Source: Bostrychus sinensis
Lineage: Eukaryota; Chordata; Actinopteri; Gobiiformes; Eleotridae
Assembly (NCBI GenBank): GCA_020698575.1
Contig: CM036252.1
Coordinates: 26,179,206-26,243,205 of the forward strand
Length of the DNA: 64,000 nt
Direction: 5' to 3'
Positions 10,581-22,103 of this stretch are shown piece by piece. Made by a program: the position numbers and the translations under genes. The notes under the pieces are model-generated. The model made no database searches. It was not told the DNA's origin and saw nothing but the letters and a program-made list of their open reading frames with translations. Each line of letters opens with the position of its first letter. The first letter of the stretch is position 1.

Positions 10581-13500
10581 CTAAAACTGGGATGTCTCAG
10601 TGAAGGAAATGGCATCAGTCTTGTCCACAGTGAATCCCCCGTTCACATAAGATTTTTTCTCGCACTCCTCATCGTCTAAAGTGGTCTCTAGCGCAAAGGG
10701 GTTAGCCACATCCACGTCCGACGTCAGGTCCATCCTCTCCAGCTCCCTCTTGGACAGTTTCTGAACAATACCAGCGCCGAAAGCGTCACCCAACACATTA
10801 ATCATGGTGCGGAACCGGTCCCTGAAACACAAATACATTTACTAAGTAGATGTTCCCTCATGCCACACAATACATAATGTAGTGGACTTACAGCAGCCAA
10901 TCCACAGCCACAATTAGAGTGACATCATTCGCTGGTAGTCCAACAGCGGTTAGGACTATCACCATGGTGACAAGGCCAGCGTTTGGGACTCCTGCTGCTC
11001 CAATACTGGCCACTGTGGCTGTTATACTGAAAGAAAGTCACAATGTTGCACATTCATATCTTTTACCATTAATAATAATTAATAACATTAGAGGCTAATT
11101 GTAGTTAAAGCCAGAAAGATTCACATTATATATCTTTGGTCAATGTCAATAAATGGGGCTGCATGATATTAGAAAAACATGCAATATGCAGTAACCTTGA
11201 ATATTACATGTTAAATAAAACAATTAGGCTTGTAACTAAATTTCACTGGTCACAGCTTTGGCTAATTTAATATTGTGAATCAGAGCCAAACCAGAACCAA
11301 ACTAGAACTAAACCGAGAAAAAAAAACAACAAGAATAAACTTGTCTGGGGGCGGGGTTAGCCTCTTACAGGGGGGTTAGCTCCACTTTTTAGATTTTATC
11401 TATATGGATAATATAATGCAAAGAAAAATGCTGATAAATGTATTATGTATGTATGTATTGTCAAAGCATTTACGGAATGTTCAACAAGGTGGGGATTATT
11501 GTGGGATGACTGGGTCCATTGCTAAAATTAGCAAGGGCAGGGCAAGCTCAAAATGTCATTTTGACGACAAGATTTTGTATATTTCAGTGGTGAATTAAGC
11601 CACTTTTTATTTTTATTAATTAAGCTACTTTTTTAAAATAATTTTGATAAGCAAAAATTAAATGTTACAGAGGACCAGGATGTTAGAAATAAAAGTAGTT
11701 ATTTGCAATACAGTCAGATTGTTGATATAGCTGTAATAGTCTTGCTCTTAAAGAGAATGTTAGCTATAGAACATCCCATTAATATTTGACAGCATTCCAT
11801 CAATAATATTTTATGTTTTTCCTTAAAGACATAGGGTGTGGAGTCATGTGATAAAAATGTCTGACAGTAGCGAGTAATGAGTGACCTATGTAAAAGTGTA
11901 ATCTGTACCTGATAGTAACAATCTGACCCACATCCAGAGGGTAGTCGTTCAGCTGGGCAATAAAGATGGCCGCCACAGCCTCGTACAGCGCCGTGCCATC
12001 CATGTTGATTGTGGCACCCACCGGCAGAACGAAGCGGGTGATGCGTTTGTCGATGCGGTTGTTCTCCTCTGCACATCGGAAGGTGACGGGCAGCGTGGCA
12101 GAACTGGAGGACACAGTGTGTGGATTGAGGACATTAAATATTCATGTATGAGCATTATATAAACATGATATGCAATATATTTAGATGATGGAGTAGATTT
12201 TATTGTTTATTGTATTGTTGTTTTATTGTGGGCTTCTGACCTGGAGGAGATCATCAGGGCTGTGACCAGAGCCTGAGCCATTCCCAGAGTGAATGTATAG
12301 GGGTTCTTCCTCACAATGATGAAGAAGATGAGAGGCAGGCACACAATTGAATGGATGGCCAGGCTGGAAAATCAAAATAATCAAAATATTTCAAAAACAT
12401 TAGAATAGGGGAATGGATAAGCACTTTTGTTTCCCTACATCTACAATAAGTCATTTAAGACATGTAATGCTTTATTACATGACTCAACTAAACGGTGATG
12501 CCTCAAGTGTGAACAATGACAGTTACTTGTATTCAGAGGTGCTCAAGCCAAAGTTGCTCCTCTATATAAAGTAAGTGTACATGAGTTACTTGTTACTCTT
12601 CCATTCATGACCAACGTAGATATTAGTACTAAAGTAACTAGCCAAACTGCTGCTTTTTCATTTCGGTGTATTAATAATTGTTTTTGTGTACAAATGCATA
12701 TACAGTAAAAATTGTACTTGTACTTCTCATTCGAACAGGTTGTCCTCTGTTTTGATGACTACTATGAATACTTTGGTAAATAGAGTTGTTGGCATATTTA
12801 AAAATGCTCAGTCAAACTAAATGTATCCATAGTGCACAGTAGAGCTATTTCAAATCAAAACTATACTTGGACTGACTTGAATCTCAAACAATGTGTATTA
12901 AGTAAAACTGTAATTCTAGGACTATCTATCTTGAATGAGTAACTCTGCAAAAGACTACGTACATTGTGTGCACTGCAAAAAGCCCAATGTCACAACAGAA
13001 GCCTTGGCCTGGCCTGCTGACCCACTGGAAGACATTTACTACCCACTCTTTAATGGTCCTATTGAGATTTAGAGCCATGACTGAAGCTTTGACTGCTGCA
13101 TCTGCAGGTTGGGCACTTTTAAATGTCCTTGGCCCTTATCAGTGCGCACACACCCCTTAGCGTTTATTGTATCACTGGAGGCAGAACAAGCCCAAATGCC
13201 AGCCATAAATCCCAAGTATGTGGTTAGGTGGGCTGGGAATAAAGAGGTGGGGTAGGGGGCTTACCCGCTCAGCACAGTCACCATATACAGCCCCATCTTC
13301 TTGAAGATCTCCCAGTCTTCTACTTCAATGATCTTAGCGGCAATAAGGAACAGGATACCCACTGGCATGTAGCTGGAAATGCAAAGACAAGATGCCATTA
13401 CAGGTAGAAGCAATCAATTTGTTCAGTAAAACTAATTCAAAATGTCCATGTTCCAATGTGTCTTTGTGGCAACTGGGATATCCCCATTTTGCATTTGGCC

Positions 13501-16500
13501 CATAACTGACTTGTCCTGCATAGTTTATCAAAGTCTGACCATTGCTTACACATTATACTTTTATTCTCTCCTTTTGCTTTTTTAAAAGTTTGTATCTGAG
13601 AGTTGCAATAACAGGTGAATTAGCCTTGGATTAGTCATGCCAACACTTACTCTGTGTCAACTTCCCAGAATCAATAAAGATTTACACTGATAAGTGGAGG
13701 GAACAATGGCAGTGGTATTTTTTAACATATTAACTCTTTTGTGACAAGAGTGAGATCCATGTGCTAACCTGTTAAGCACTGAGCAATGCTGACATTTTAA
13801 AATGCTATTTTTTAAAACCATTACCTTAGGGTGATGTTTCTCAAAGGTTTTTACCAAGGATTTTTGTTTCAGAGGACCAAAACATTTCCTGCTGTTAGGC
13901 TGTCGGCAACGTACCCCAAAAAATAATGTCAGACTTTGATGAAGGAATAACTGATTAATTTGGAGTGGAACTGGATCACTGTCTGGATCCAAGATTCTTT
14001 AAAAAGATTCGGTAACAAGGGGTCAGTAACTTACTTTTCTAGTTTGGACCATTGCCAGTAATAAGGGCTTGTGATTTGTGTATGGAGCATATACGACAAA
14101 CTAAAAGATAACTGATTATAATCCAGACCTTTACCATTGTGAGATAGGGCAAATGCCAAAAAAAGATTAGGTATTTTTCCATTTACTGCCCATATAATTA
14201 CTGTTTTATAACCACTTTTAGGTATCAATCATTATGACAATCCAATCAGTTTCTTTGCACTTGATGAAATTATCTGTTTTATGTTTGTCCTACTGTCAAA
14301 ATTCAACATATCGTTACAGGTGTATACGTGTACCTGTACATACCACATAATAATGTGCACCAGTTTCATTGTGGCTTCATTGAGTGCGTCAAAGAACTCC
14401 AGCAGGATCCGCCCCTTCTCCCCCATCTTCCCAATCACCAAACCGAACGCAACACAGAACACGATGAGGCCTAACACATTTATCCCATCCGAATATGAGC
14501 CCACCAGCTTATACTCCTTGCTGATATTCTGTGGACAGAGAACAAAGAGGTGATTGAAGGACTTTAGGCGAGAGCAAGAGAGGAAGCTCCTTCACAACAC
14601 ATTAGCGAGTCTAAAGAGCCATTGAGGATGACTGGCCACTGATCCATAACTGCTCAGGACCCACACCAGCAGCTGTGGCCAGGTGCAGAAACATAAAACG
14701 TAAAGTGCACACATGAATCTAAGGTATGTTGTCATGATTAGAACCTAAACTCCACACAGCACACTACTGTTCCCCACAGTACTATGTGTGCATCTAAGAA
14801 GGGCAGTCCTCAAGTGTTGTTTTCAAAATTCAACAGTGCGTTAGTTAGAGTTGCAGGGCATTAGAGAAACATGCAGCATGCAGTAACTATGTTGAATACT
14901 GTAATTGTGGACATGCAAAAATAAGGCTTAAATAGGATTAAATAAAAGTTGATGATATTACAATACATTTGCAATAAATACATGACAAAAATATTACAAA
15001 GGCAATTAAATATTTTAATCTTTAATAAATTTTATGTTACACAGGTTCATGTTTTTTTCTGGCTTTCCCTTGTTGTCATTGTTTAATAATTTAAATTAAT
15101 TTAAACTCTAAAAGCCTCTACATGAGAGTAGTATAATTCCTAGTTAAATTATGTGACAATGCAGGAAGGTGTGTTTCTGTGACAGCCTTTTAAAAGACTT
15201 TCTACTCTGCACTTTTGTCTTAGAAATAAAAGTATAGCTAATATTTACACCAAAATAGAAAGAGTGAAAGAGTGGTGGAAGTAAATGTGTAACTGGTGTG
15301 TATTTGTGTTACCTGGACAGCTGCCATGATGGTGGTCAGAGGAGGAATTGTAGTGGTGGTGGTGTTTGTCTCATTTTTGGGAGGCTCCAGCTCTTTACGC
15401 TTGGTCTTGTACTAGATACACAGCAATGAAGAATGTAAGTGTGTGAGATAAGCTATTCAACTTGATTGACCCCCATCCCCCTACCTCCCCCACGAACTTA
15501 GTAACTCTTATACAGTAACAAGTACAGTTCAGTAACAAGTACATGTCTAAATTTCTAAATGAATACTGAACCTGCTGAAAACACGCCTGCACCAGATTTT
15601 CAGGAAACATGTTTCTGTGGAAAAGAAACATAAAAGATATCCATTGGTGTTTTAGAAGTACATGTGCTAGTTTTATTTAGTGTGATATTGTGTAGTAAGC
15701 CTATAAAAAGTTTGATGACCACACTGTTATTTTAGGGAGAAATTATGATGTGTTTTTGGTATGTGTATGTCACCTGACGAGGTCCAGGAGTGTGTCTACT
15801 GTGGTAACATCAGGGGTGGTCCCAGTTCTGTCGATGTGGTCTGCTGTCTGAGACACTCCTGGTTTGATGGTCATCACCAAAATTATTCCTGAAAAGATAC
15901 CATTAAAAATGGCTTATGCATTCTCACTTTTCACAGCCTAAATTTACTGTTGCAATGCAACTTAAAGTATAAAGTACAGAATATGTGTAAAACCATCTCA
16001 GTGTCATCTCATGTTAATGCATAAATTCAGCTATTTTGTCTATTACTGGTCATATAGTGCTATTTTCTTGAATTATATGCACATTGAGAAGCCAATGATT
16101 TCAGCCAGAGAAATTAAATTTACATAGCCTGGCCATCAAGACCTATGACTGACTAATCATAACCGTAAATGGGCAGACTCAATGCAGTGCTTGCTTCTCT
16201 AATTGGTTATATAGCTTAGCCTGCCTATTTAATTCCGCCAATGAGGTTGTGTCTATGCTGTTGTTGGTTTGTTAGTGTTTGTTTGTCTGATAGTGTCATA
16301 GCTCAAAATGTAAATGTCAGATTTTGATACAAGATCAGTAATAGGCAAGGGACAAATTACAATGTATTAGTTTGAGTTAATCCAGTTCTCCACCTGGAAC
16401 CAGGCTGCATTTTTCATTTGATATTTGGTGTAATAAAGCTAGACAGTACAAAATAACCATTGCAAATAAGCTTACCCAGGAGAACTGCAATGATGGTTGT

Positions 16501-19085
16501 TGAGAAGTAATAAACGACAGCTCGCAGACCTATTTTCCCTGATACCTCAGAGTCAAGAGCTGCTACACCTGTGGAAGCAAGATTATCATTTAGCTATAAA
16601 AATTTGACTCATGAAATTAACAAATTTTCTTTGTGCATAATGTCAATGAATTTTATTAAGGGTTTTAAATTTTTCTGGCCTGGAATAGTTTTAGTTACCT
16701 GTTATCATGCTTGATATGATGAGTGGAAGGATGACCAGCTTCAGCATCCTCATGAGAATCTCTCCTGGGAAGCCAAAATACTGCTTGTCGAGATTAGACA
16801 GTGACGCATATTCTCTGACCACAAGGCCCAGACTGATCCCTGGGGAGACATATACAAGATGAATAGTATTAGAGTAGTAGATTAAAGGCAAAAACAACAA
16901 AACATTGCATTATGTATTAGGACACTTTGTTAAGTTGCCTTGCAGAGTACGATTTATAGAAGCAGCTCTTACTGGGTCAGCAACTTCTGATCTGCATTAA
17001 ATTCTATGAAGCACAATGAAAGATGGCGCAAATTTATAGCTTTTTTACCACATGTAACCCACTGAGTGATTTTAGTGAAATATGCCATGGCCTCTAATGT
17101 GTTATCACACCTAACAGACCACAGTTAAAGTGCTTGTAAAAATGCAGATGACGAATTTGCTGATGTGGAATGGATATCTCACAGGATGGCTTGTATTTCT
17201 TGCTATAATATAAAAAAAAATATGAGCAAGCTGCACATTGGCTGGGTTATCAACATGACAGCCCACACAGCCATCCTGACAGTTTAACCCTTAAGCAACA
17301 AAACTAGCCTAAAATAGGTAGGTTAAATATTATTACCATAAAAAGTCAGCAAAATTTGCGGATATACTTATATTTTGCTCACAATAAAATGGCCACTGTT
17401 GCTAAGATTAAAATGTAAAAAGTTAGCTAAGTGAAAAATTAAACAAAGGCAACAGTTTAAATCAGCTTATTAGAACAAGTATATACTACATAGAACAGCA
17501 TAACTACTGTTTTGAATACACCAATGCAAATAATATTACAGAATATAATTTGTGCAGTTGTTATACTGTAATAATGTCCTCTATGTAAACATAGTTAGCT
17601 ACAGTATTAAACAATATTAATGTGTAAATCTATGCTAACTTACTGAGCTAATTTTCTAGCATCATTCTTTTTGGAGAGGGGCCAGCCCTATGTTTCCTGG
17701 TACCTAAGTATGTTCCATAATACCTATGTTCCTCAATAGCTATGTTCCCTAGTACCCATATTCACTGGACAACAGGTTAGGTGTTAGGGCTAAGGTTATG
17801 GACCATCAGGACTTACCAGAAAGCATAAATAACTACTTTTTCCTATACTTGCCTTTCCTGATTTCTATGGACCAGGGAACATAGGAAGTGGGGGACATAG
17901 GTACTTTCACAAATATATGGTACCTACTGTATGTTCCCCAGTTCATAGAAACTGGGGAACATAGGTACTGGAGAATATACTGTATGTACTGGGGAACATA
18001 GGTACGCAACGTTATTGTAGCTAATTACCACTAGAAATTATGACACAAGTTGCTTTTTCTTCTCAGCAAAATATTAACCACCTTTGATATATATTTATTT
18101 TTATATAAATCTATACTTATTATACTTACATATTTATTTTTACTATTTTTGTTACTTTTTTAAAATGTGACTATTATTTGATGCTTGTTGATAATTTTTC
18201 CAAATATGCTGATACTGATGTTATTTACTAGCATCACTCTATATAGCATATTACTGTGGCTAATTCGGACTAGCAATTTTTTTTTACATTCATACAAAAA
18301 CATATTTATTAGCATTATGTCTTGGGTATGTGAGTATACTTGCATTTTTTTGTTATTATTTGTAATAAGTAGCTATATATGCAGACCTCAAGAAACTTAT
18401 CAGATAGCATACAATATGTAGGTATATAGCAAGTTGTGAGCTTATAGTGAGCCAGACCGGTTCCTATTTGTCTAACACTGGATAGCAACAGGATACATTC
18501 TGCTTCCACACCAAACCTTTACTACATGCATCATTCATTCAACATACAAAATTAGCTTATCCGATTATCTTACCACAACATGAGACAATAATTAAAAACA
18601 AGAAGATTTAGACACATAGCCTATATCTATGACCATATAGTATTGTAGCATACAAACAGTGCACAGGAGTCTTCTAGTCTCAGTCTAGCATCACAGAAAG
18701 ACTCTATCACCTCAGTCTGGTCACGTTTGACTGAGACACATCCAGACTATGGGGAGACACTGTTCTCTGCCCCCAAGGATTGACAGACAGCCCCTGTGTT
18801 CCAAAACATCATACACTGTTTATAAGAAAGGAATGTATTCTATATGGAAATTTGCACTTGCTGCTCAGTCAAGCAAAAGAGGTAATGATTTATGAAAACA
18901 CTGGCAGCAAAAGCACAACACCAAACACAAAAAGAAAGACACTGAGATGATCTGGCTACATTTTAGGAATTGATTATGTACATACCAAGCACCACTGATA
19001 CAACTGTAGCAATAAGCAGCCAATTCTTCTTAAGCAAGCGTTTGAAATCCACCCTTCGCTCCTCTTTGTTGCTCATGATGTCCAT
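10581..19085 (-). CDS. slc1a1: Excitatory amino acid transporter 3 (12 coding exons)
   Basis: Exons in transcript order: 19085-18986, 16839-16699, 16568-16476, 15888-15774, 15614-15572, 15411-15313, 14528-14344, 13372-13265, 12363-12241, 12103-11909, 11026-10892, 10821-10581; total 1578 bases, 525 residues (human EAAT3 524). All junctions are GT-AG and in frame. The product is the plasma-membrane Na+/K+/H+-coupled glutamate, aspartate and cysteine transporter. Family landmarks: FPGEILMRMLKL in TM2, the HP1 serine string SSSSATLPV (about residues 334-340), NMDGTALYEAVAAIF in TM7, SIGAAGVPNAGLV in HP2, and DRFRTMINVLGDAFG in TM8 with the Asp and Arg that bind substrate. The second extracellular loop (exon 6) is variable, with an NET glycosylation sequon. 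The tail ends SYVNGGF...TSQF, the EAAT3 PDZ ligand. The start ATG at 19083-19085 is in a strong context (GCCATGG); a second ATG follows three codons later. Confidence 0.97.
14050..14165 (+). repeat. SINE-like fragment (CATTGTGAGATAGGG family)
   Basis: In slc1a1 intron 7. AATCCAGACCTTTACCATTG followed by TGAGATAGGGCAAATGCC matches copies at 60753-60890 and, inverted, at 26870-26950. Boundaries are approximate. Confidence 0.5.
17690..18005. repeat. Inverted minisatellite of CCTATGTTCCC/GGGAACATAGG units
   Basis: In slc1a1 intron 1. The left half has repeated TATGTTCC-type units next to CTAGTACC or AATACC (from 17690). The right half has the reverse complement, GGGGAACATAGGTACT, three or four times up to 18005. 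A unique spacer separates them, so the region could form a large imperfect hairpin. It looks like a MITE-derived palindromic array. Confidence 0.65.
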
Positions 19086-19373
19086 GGCTTTTCTCTTGCA
19101 GGGAGCAACACAATGGCGACAGGACAGAGAAAATAGACTGCTGTCAGATACAGACTGGGGTGAGGATGTAGCCGTCAGAAGCCGTTGATAGCCGGTGTCC
19201 GTGTGAGCCAGGGAATGTGTGTGCCACAGAGACATGGAGACAAGGTGGGAGGGAAGGAGGGAAGGAGGAAGGGAAGGAGGGAGAGAAGGAGGGAGGCTGG
19301 GACACCCCTCCCCCACACAAGGTGTCTCTGATGTGTTCCTTTTATTAGTGACACTGACCTGAAATGTAAGCAA
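19086..19373 (-). promoter_or_regulatory. slc1a1: slc1a1 5' UTR with in-frame upstream open reading and (GGAA)n tract
   Basis: Upstream of the slc1a1 ATG the same frame stays open for 96 codons to an ATG at 19371-19373, passing through a polypurine/polypyrimidine repeat (about 19236-19305; GGAGGGAAGGAGGGAAGGAGG on the plus strand), which would encode Pro/Ser/Leu repeats. Such an extension is not known in EAAT3, so I treat the stretch as 5' UTR. The repeat could influence transcription or translation. Confidence 0.5.
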
Positions 19374-19599
19374 ATGAAATGAATAATAATTAATCCAGCC
19401 ATGGATACACGGGGCTTCATGAATATGTAACCTTGCTTGCAGGCATAATACAGCTCCATTGTAGTGTCTGTTTGGTTAAAGTAGGTGACATTGTTGTATC
19501 ACATACCCTCTGCCTTTTTTTGACCTTCTAATCTAACCTAAGTGCAAGGTGTACATAAAACTGCATAAATGGTCAGATGAAGGGTTAGTCCTGAATCAT

Positions 19600-19797
19600 T
19601 GTGACTGACCGCACTGCTACTATGGGCCAACCTGACTCACATGTTTTTAGTAATAGGAAAACCAAGCACCCTGCACCCAGAGGAAACCCATGCAGACACA
19701 GGGAGAACAAGCCCCATCCAATCTGGGAATTGAACCTGAGATCTTCTAGCTGTGAGGCAAGAGTGATAACCCTGCACCACCATGCCACCCAACTGCC
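19600..19797 (-). mobile_element. tRNA-derived SINE-like element, minus strand
   Basis: Read on the minus strand it begins GGTGGCATGGTGGTGCAGGG, continues with TTGCCTCACAGC and a B-box-like GGTTCAATTCCC, then TGTTCTCCCTGTGTCTGCAT and GGGTTTCCTC. This is a very common fish repeat. The 3' end is absent. Confidence 0.65.
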
Positions 19798-20458
19798 TAA
19801 TGAATTAATATAAACTATTCAGACTGCTTTCTTTTATGGAACAGTGAAAGGAAAATATTGTTTACATAAGTCGCCATGTTGCTTTTATGATGACCCAAAT
19901 TTAGTAAAGGGTCTGGATGCATTGGTATTTGCTAATATTATTAAATATTTGAAAATATTAGCAACAATATATAATAATAAAATAAAAACATTGTCATTAG
20001 ATACAATGTATATTGATACATTTTTTTATACATTTTTTTTTATATCTACCCCAATATATTAAAGTTACAAATGTGTCTATCACTGTATCATCTACTGTGC
20101 CCATAAACAAAACTATTCCTTCACATGTAAAAAAGATTAGTGTCAACATGTGACATTCTACTCATTGTTTGGAACCACAAAACTTAAAAGTAACAAGCCC
20201 TTTGGTAATAATAGCATCATTTACAGTAGTGTAACAGTATTAATATGCCTGTTCTAAGACTGGATAACTGGAGAGGGTGGCATCAGGAAGAGAAGATGAT
20301 TTGCTGTGGTGACAACCAAAGGGACCATATGTGTAGTTTTAACTGGTAATACATTTTAGCCAACAGCAATCCTTTCAGTAAGAATGAAAATTTGAAAACC
20401 TGTAAGCTGGCAAATTTCATTGGGCATCCTGCACCAAACTATGGCCCAGACTGCTAAA

Positions 20459-20510
20459 ACAAACAAACAAACAAACAAACAAACAAAGCAAACAAAGCAA
20501 ACAAACAAAA
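20459..20510. repeat. (AAAC)n microsatellite
   Basis: About six uninterrupted AAAC units followed by interrupted AAAGC/AAAC units. Confidence 0.9.
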
Positions 20511-21739
20511 AACATACACATAATAATAATGATTAAAAAGTATCACCCATTTCCACAATTTTATGTTTAGGCTATGCCTCCACTATAACACACTAATGGC
20601 ATCAGGCTAAAACCTCAATGTTATGCAGGCTAAAAGAATTTAGAGCTTTATTAATTAACAACAATTAGGAACAATAATTAAGCTGCAGCATATTTTATAT
20701 TAGCCCTTGATGACTTTGTATTTACTTTACAGGTGCATTTGCTGTTATTGAACACTGCATGTACTTTACTTTGTACTATAATGTTCTACATACATACTGG
20801 ATGTTATACTTGCTCCTCAGTCAGCAAAACTTCATCAGTATTTCTCTCGGTGCACAAGGTTACTCATAAATAAAAACAAAGCTGGAACTGGGCGAGAGAA
20901 TGCTTCAGAGAATTAGACCTTTGGATTTTAGCAACATTGTGACCTTTCTTCAGTATAAACATAAAACATAACAAAGGCTCAGGGTGCTGCTTGGCATACA
21001 GGTGGTTAATAGTAGTAACTAGTGAGTAGGCATGTAGGCTATATAACTGACAATAAGGCATATCAGGTTTACAAATCTATGCCTCCCTCAGAATATCAAT
21101 GATTAAAAGTCAAATACAATACACAAAGAACTAGCTCATTTTACATTTAGTTGCATGAATGAGTACTTTTTAGTTATGTTTTTCTACAGATTGTTAACCA
21201 ATAATTTACAGTAATTAGCCTACAAGAAATAGTGGTTAACATTGATTAACAATATTTCAAAATTAATCATACATTGTGTTCTACACAACGGGCCTGTAGC
21301 CAGTAATTATTAGGCGTATTATTAGAAAGCAAATTAAACCCCCAACCCCCACCCCCTGTATAGTTAGATTTTACAAATCCATCTTTCAATTAATCTCCGG
21401 TATTTCATCTAAAACGCAACTGTCTTTTTTTTTTTAAGTATTGACCAAACTGTGCTAAACTGTAAACACTATTTGAAACTGCATTAATCTTCATGAAATA
21501 AACTCTAATGTAAAAAGGCAACCAGGACATACCATTTACGTTTTGTGATGGGCGAGTGTGTGTCTATTTTTCTCTCTTTTCTGTGACTAATCCCATTCTG
21601 TTAAACCTGGACTTTAGAGGTAGATTCAGAACAGTTTGGGGGTTTTTCGTACTGTATGGCTTCATCTATGAAACACCATAACGTGCTGCCACCTGCCGGT
21701 AACAGCAGCTTACTGCAGTTCATACTGAACACTGTTTTA

Positions 21740-22103
21740 TTTTGAAGCTCGTGACCGGAAACCAGCCCTGTCGTCGCGTGCGTGCGTGCGTGCGGCAGGT
21801 CATTACAGAGGAGCGAGCCAGTCCCTCTCCAGCGGAGCGCCAGGCAGCAGGTCCAGCTCCGGTGTCGGTGTGTGGACATGAGCGGGAGCCTGTAGACACC
21901 ACCAGCATCAACTGCGCGGGACGAACCGGCCCCCGGGGCGAGCTAGCTGCTAACCTCCAACCCCCCCAAACTTCACCGGTTTGACGCGGCGGTTTTAGGG
22001 AAGGAGCCGTGCGGGGAAGCGGGCCTCCTCCGGTTACTGGGCTTACAGCTGCACTGGAGAGCGGTACACGTCGGCTTGTTTTCCGGAGCCACATCCTGCC
22101 GAG
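21740..22103 (+). promoter_or_regulatory. rap1gds1: GC-rich promoter and 5' UTR of rap1gds1
   Basis: A sharp rise in GC and CpG content relative to both flanks, ending at the rap1gds1 initiator ATG (22104). It contains a (GTGC)n run at 21776-21794 and no TATA box that I can see, which fits a housekeeping CpG-island promoter. The transcription start cannot be placed from sequence alone. Confidence 0.6.

Larger units (their letters stand above)
19374..21740. other. Intergenic region between divergent slc1a1 and rap1gds1
   Basis: No gene recognised. Contents: an inverted SINE-like element (19600-19797), a diverged retroelement tail (20270-20450), an (AAAC)n microsatellite (20459-20510), then AT-rich unique sequence grading into GC-rich sequence after about 21740. 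Confidence 0.55.

Noticed and set aside
21600..22094. Minus-strand open frames opposite the rap1gds1 5' UTR
   Set aside because: GC-rich promoter sequence gives long stop-free frames by chance; no recognisable protein.
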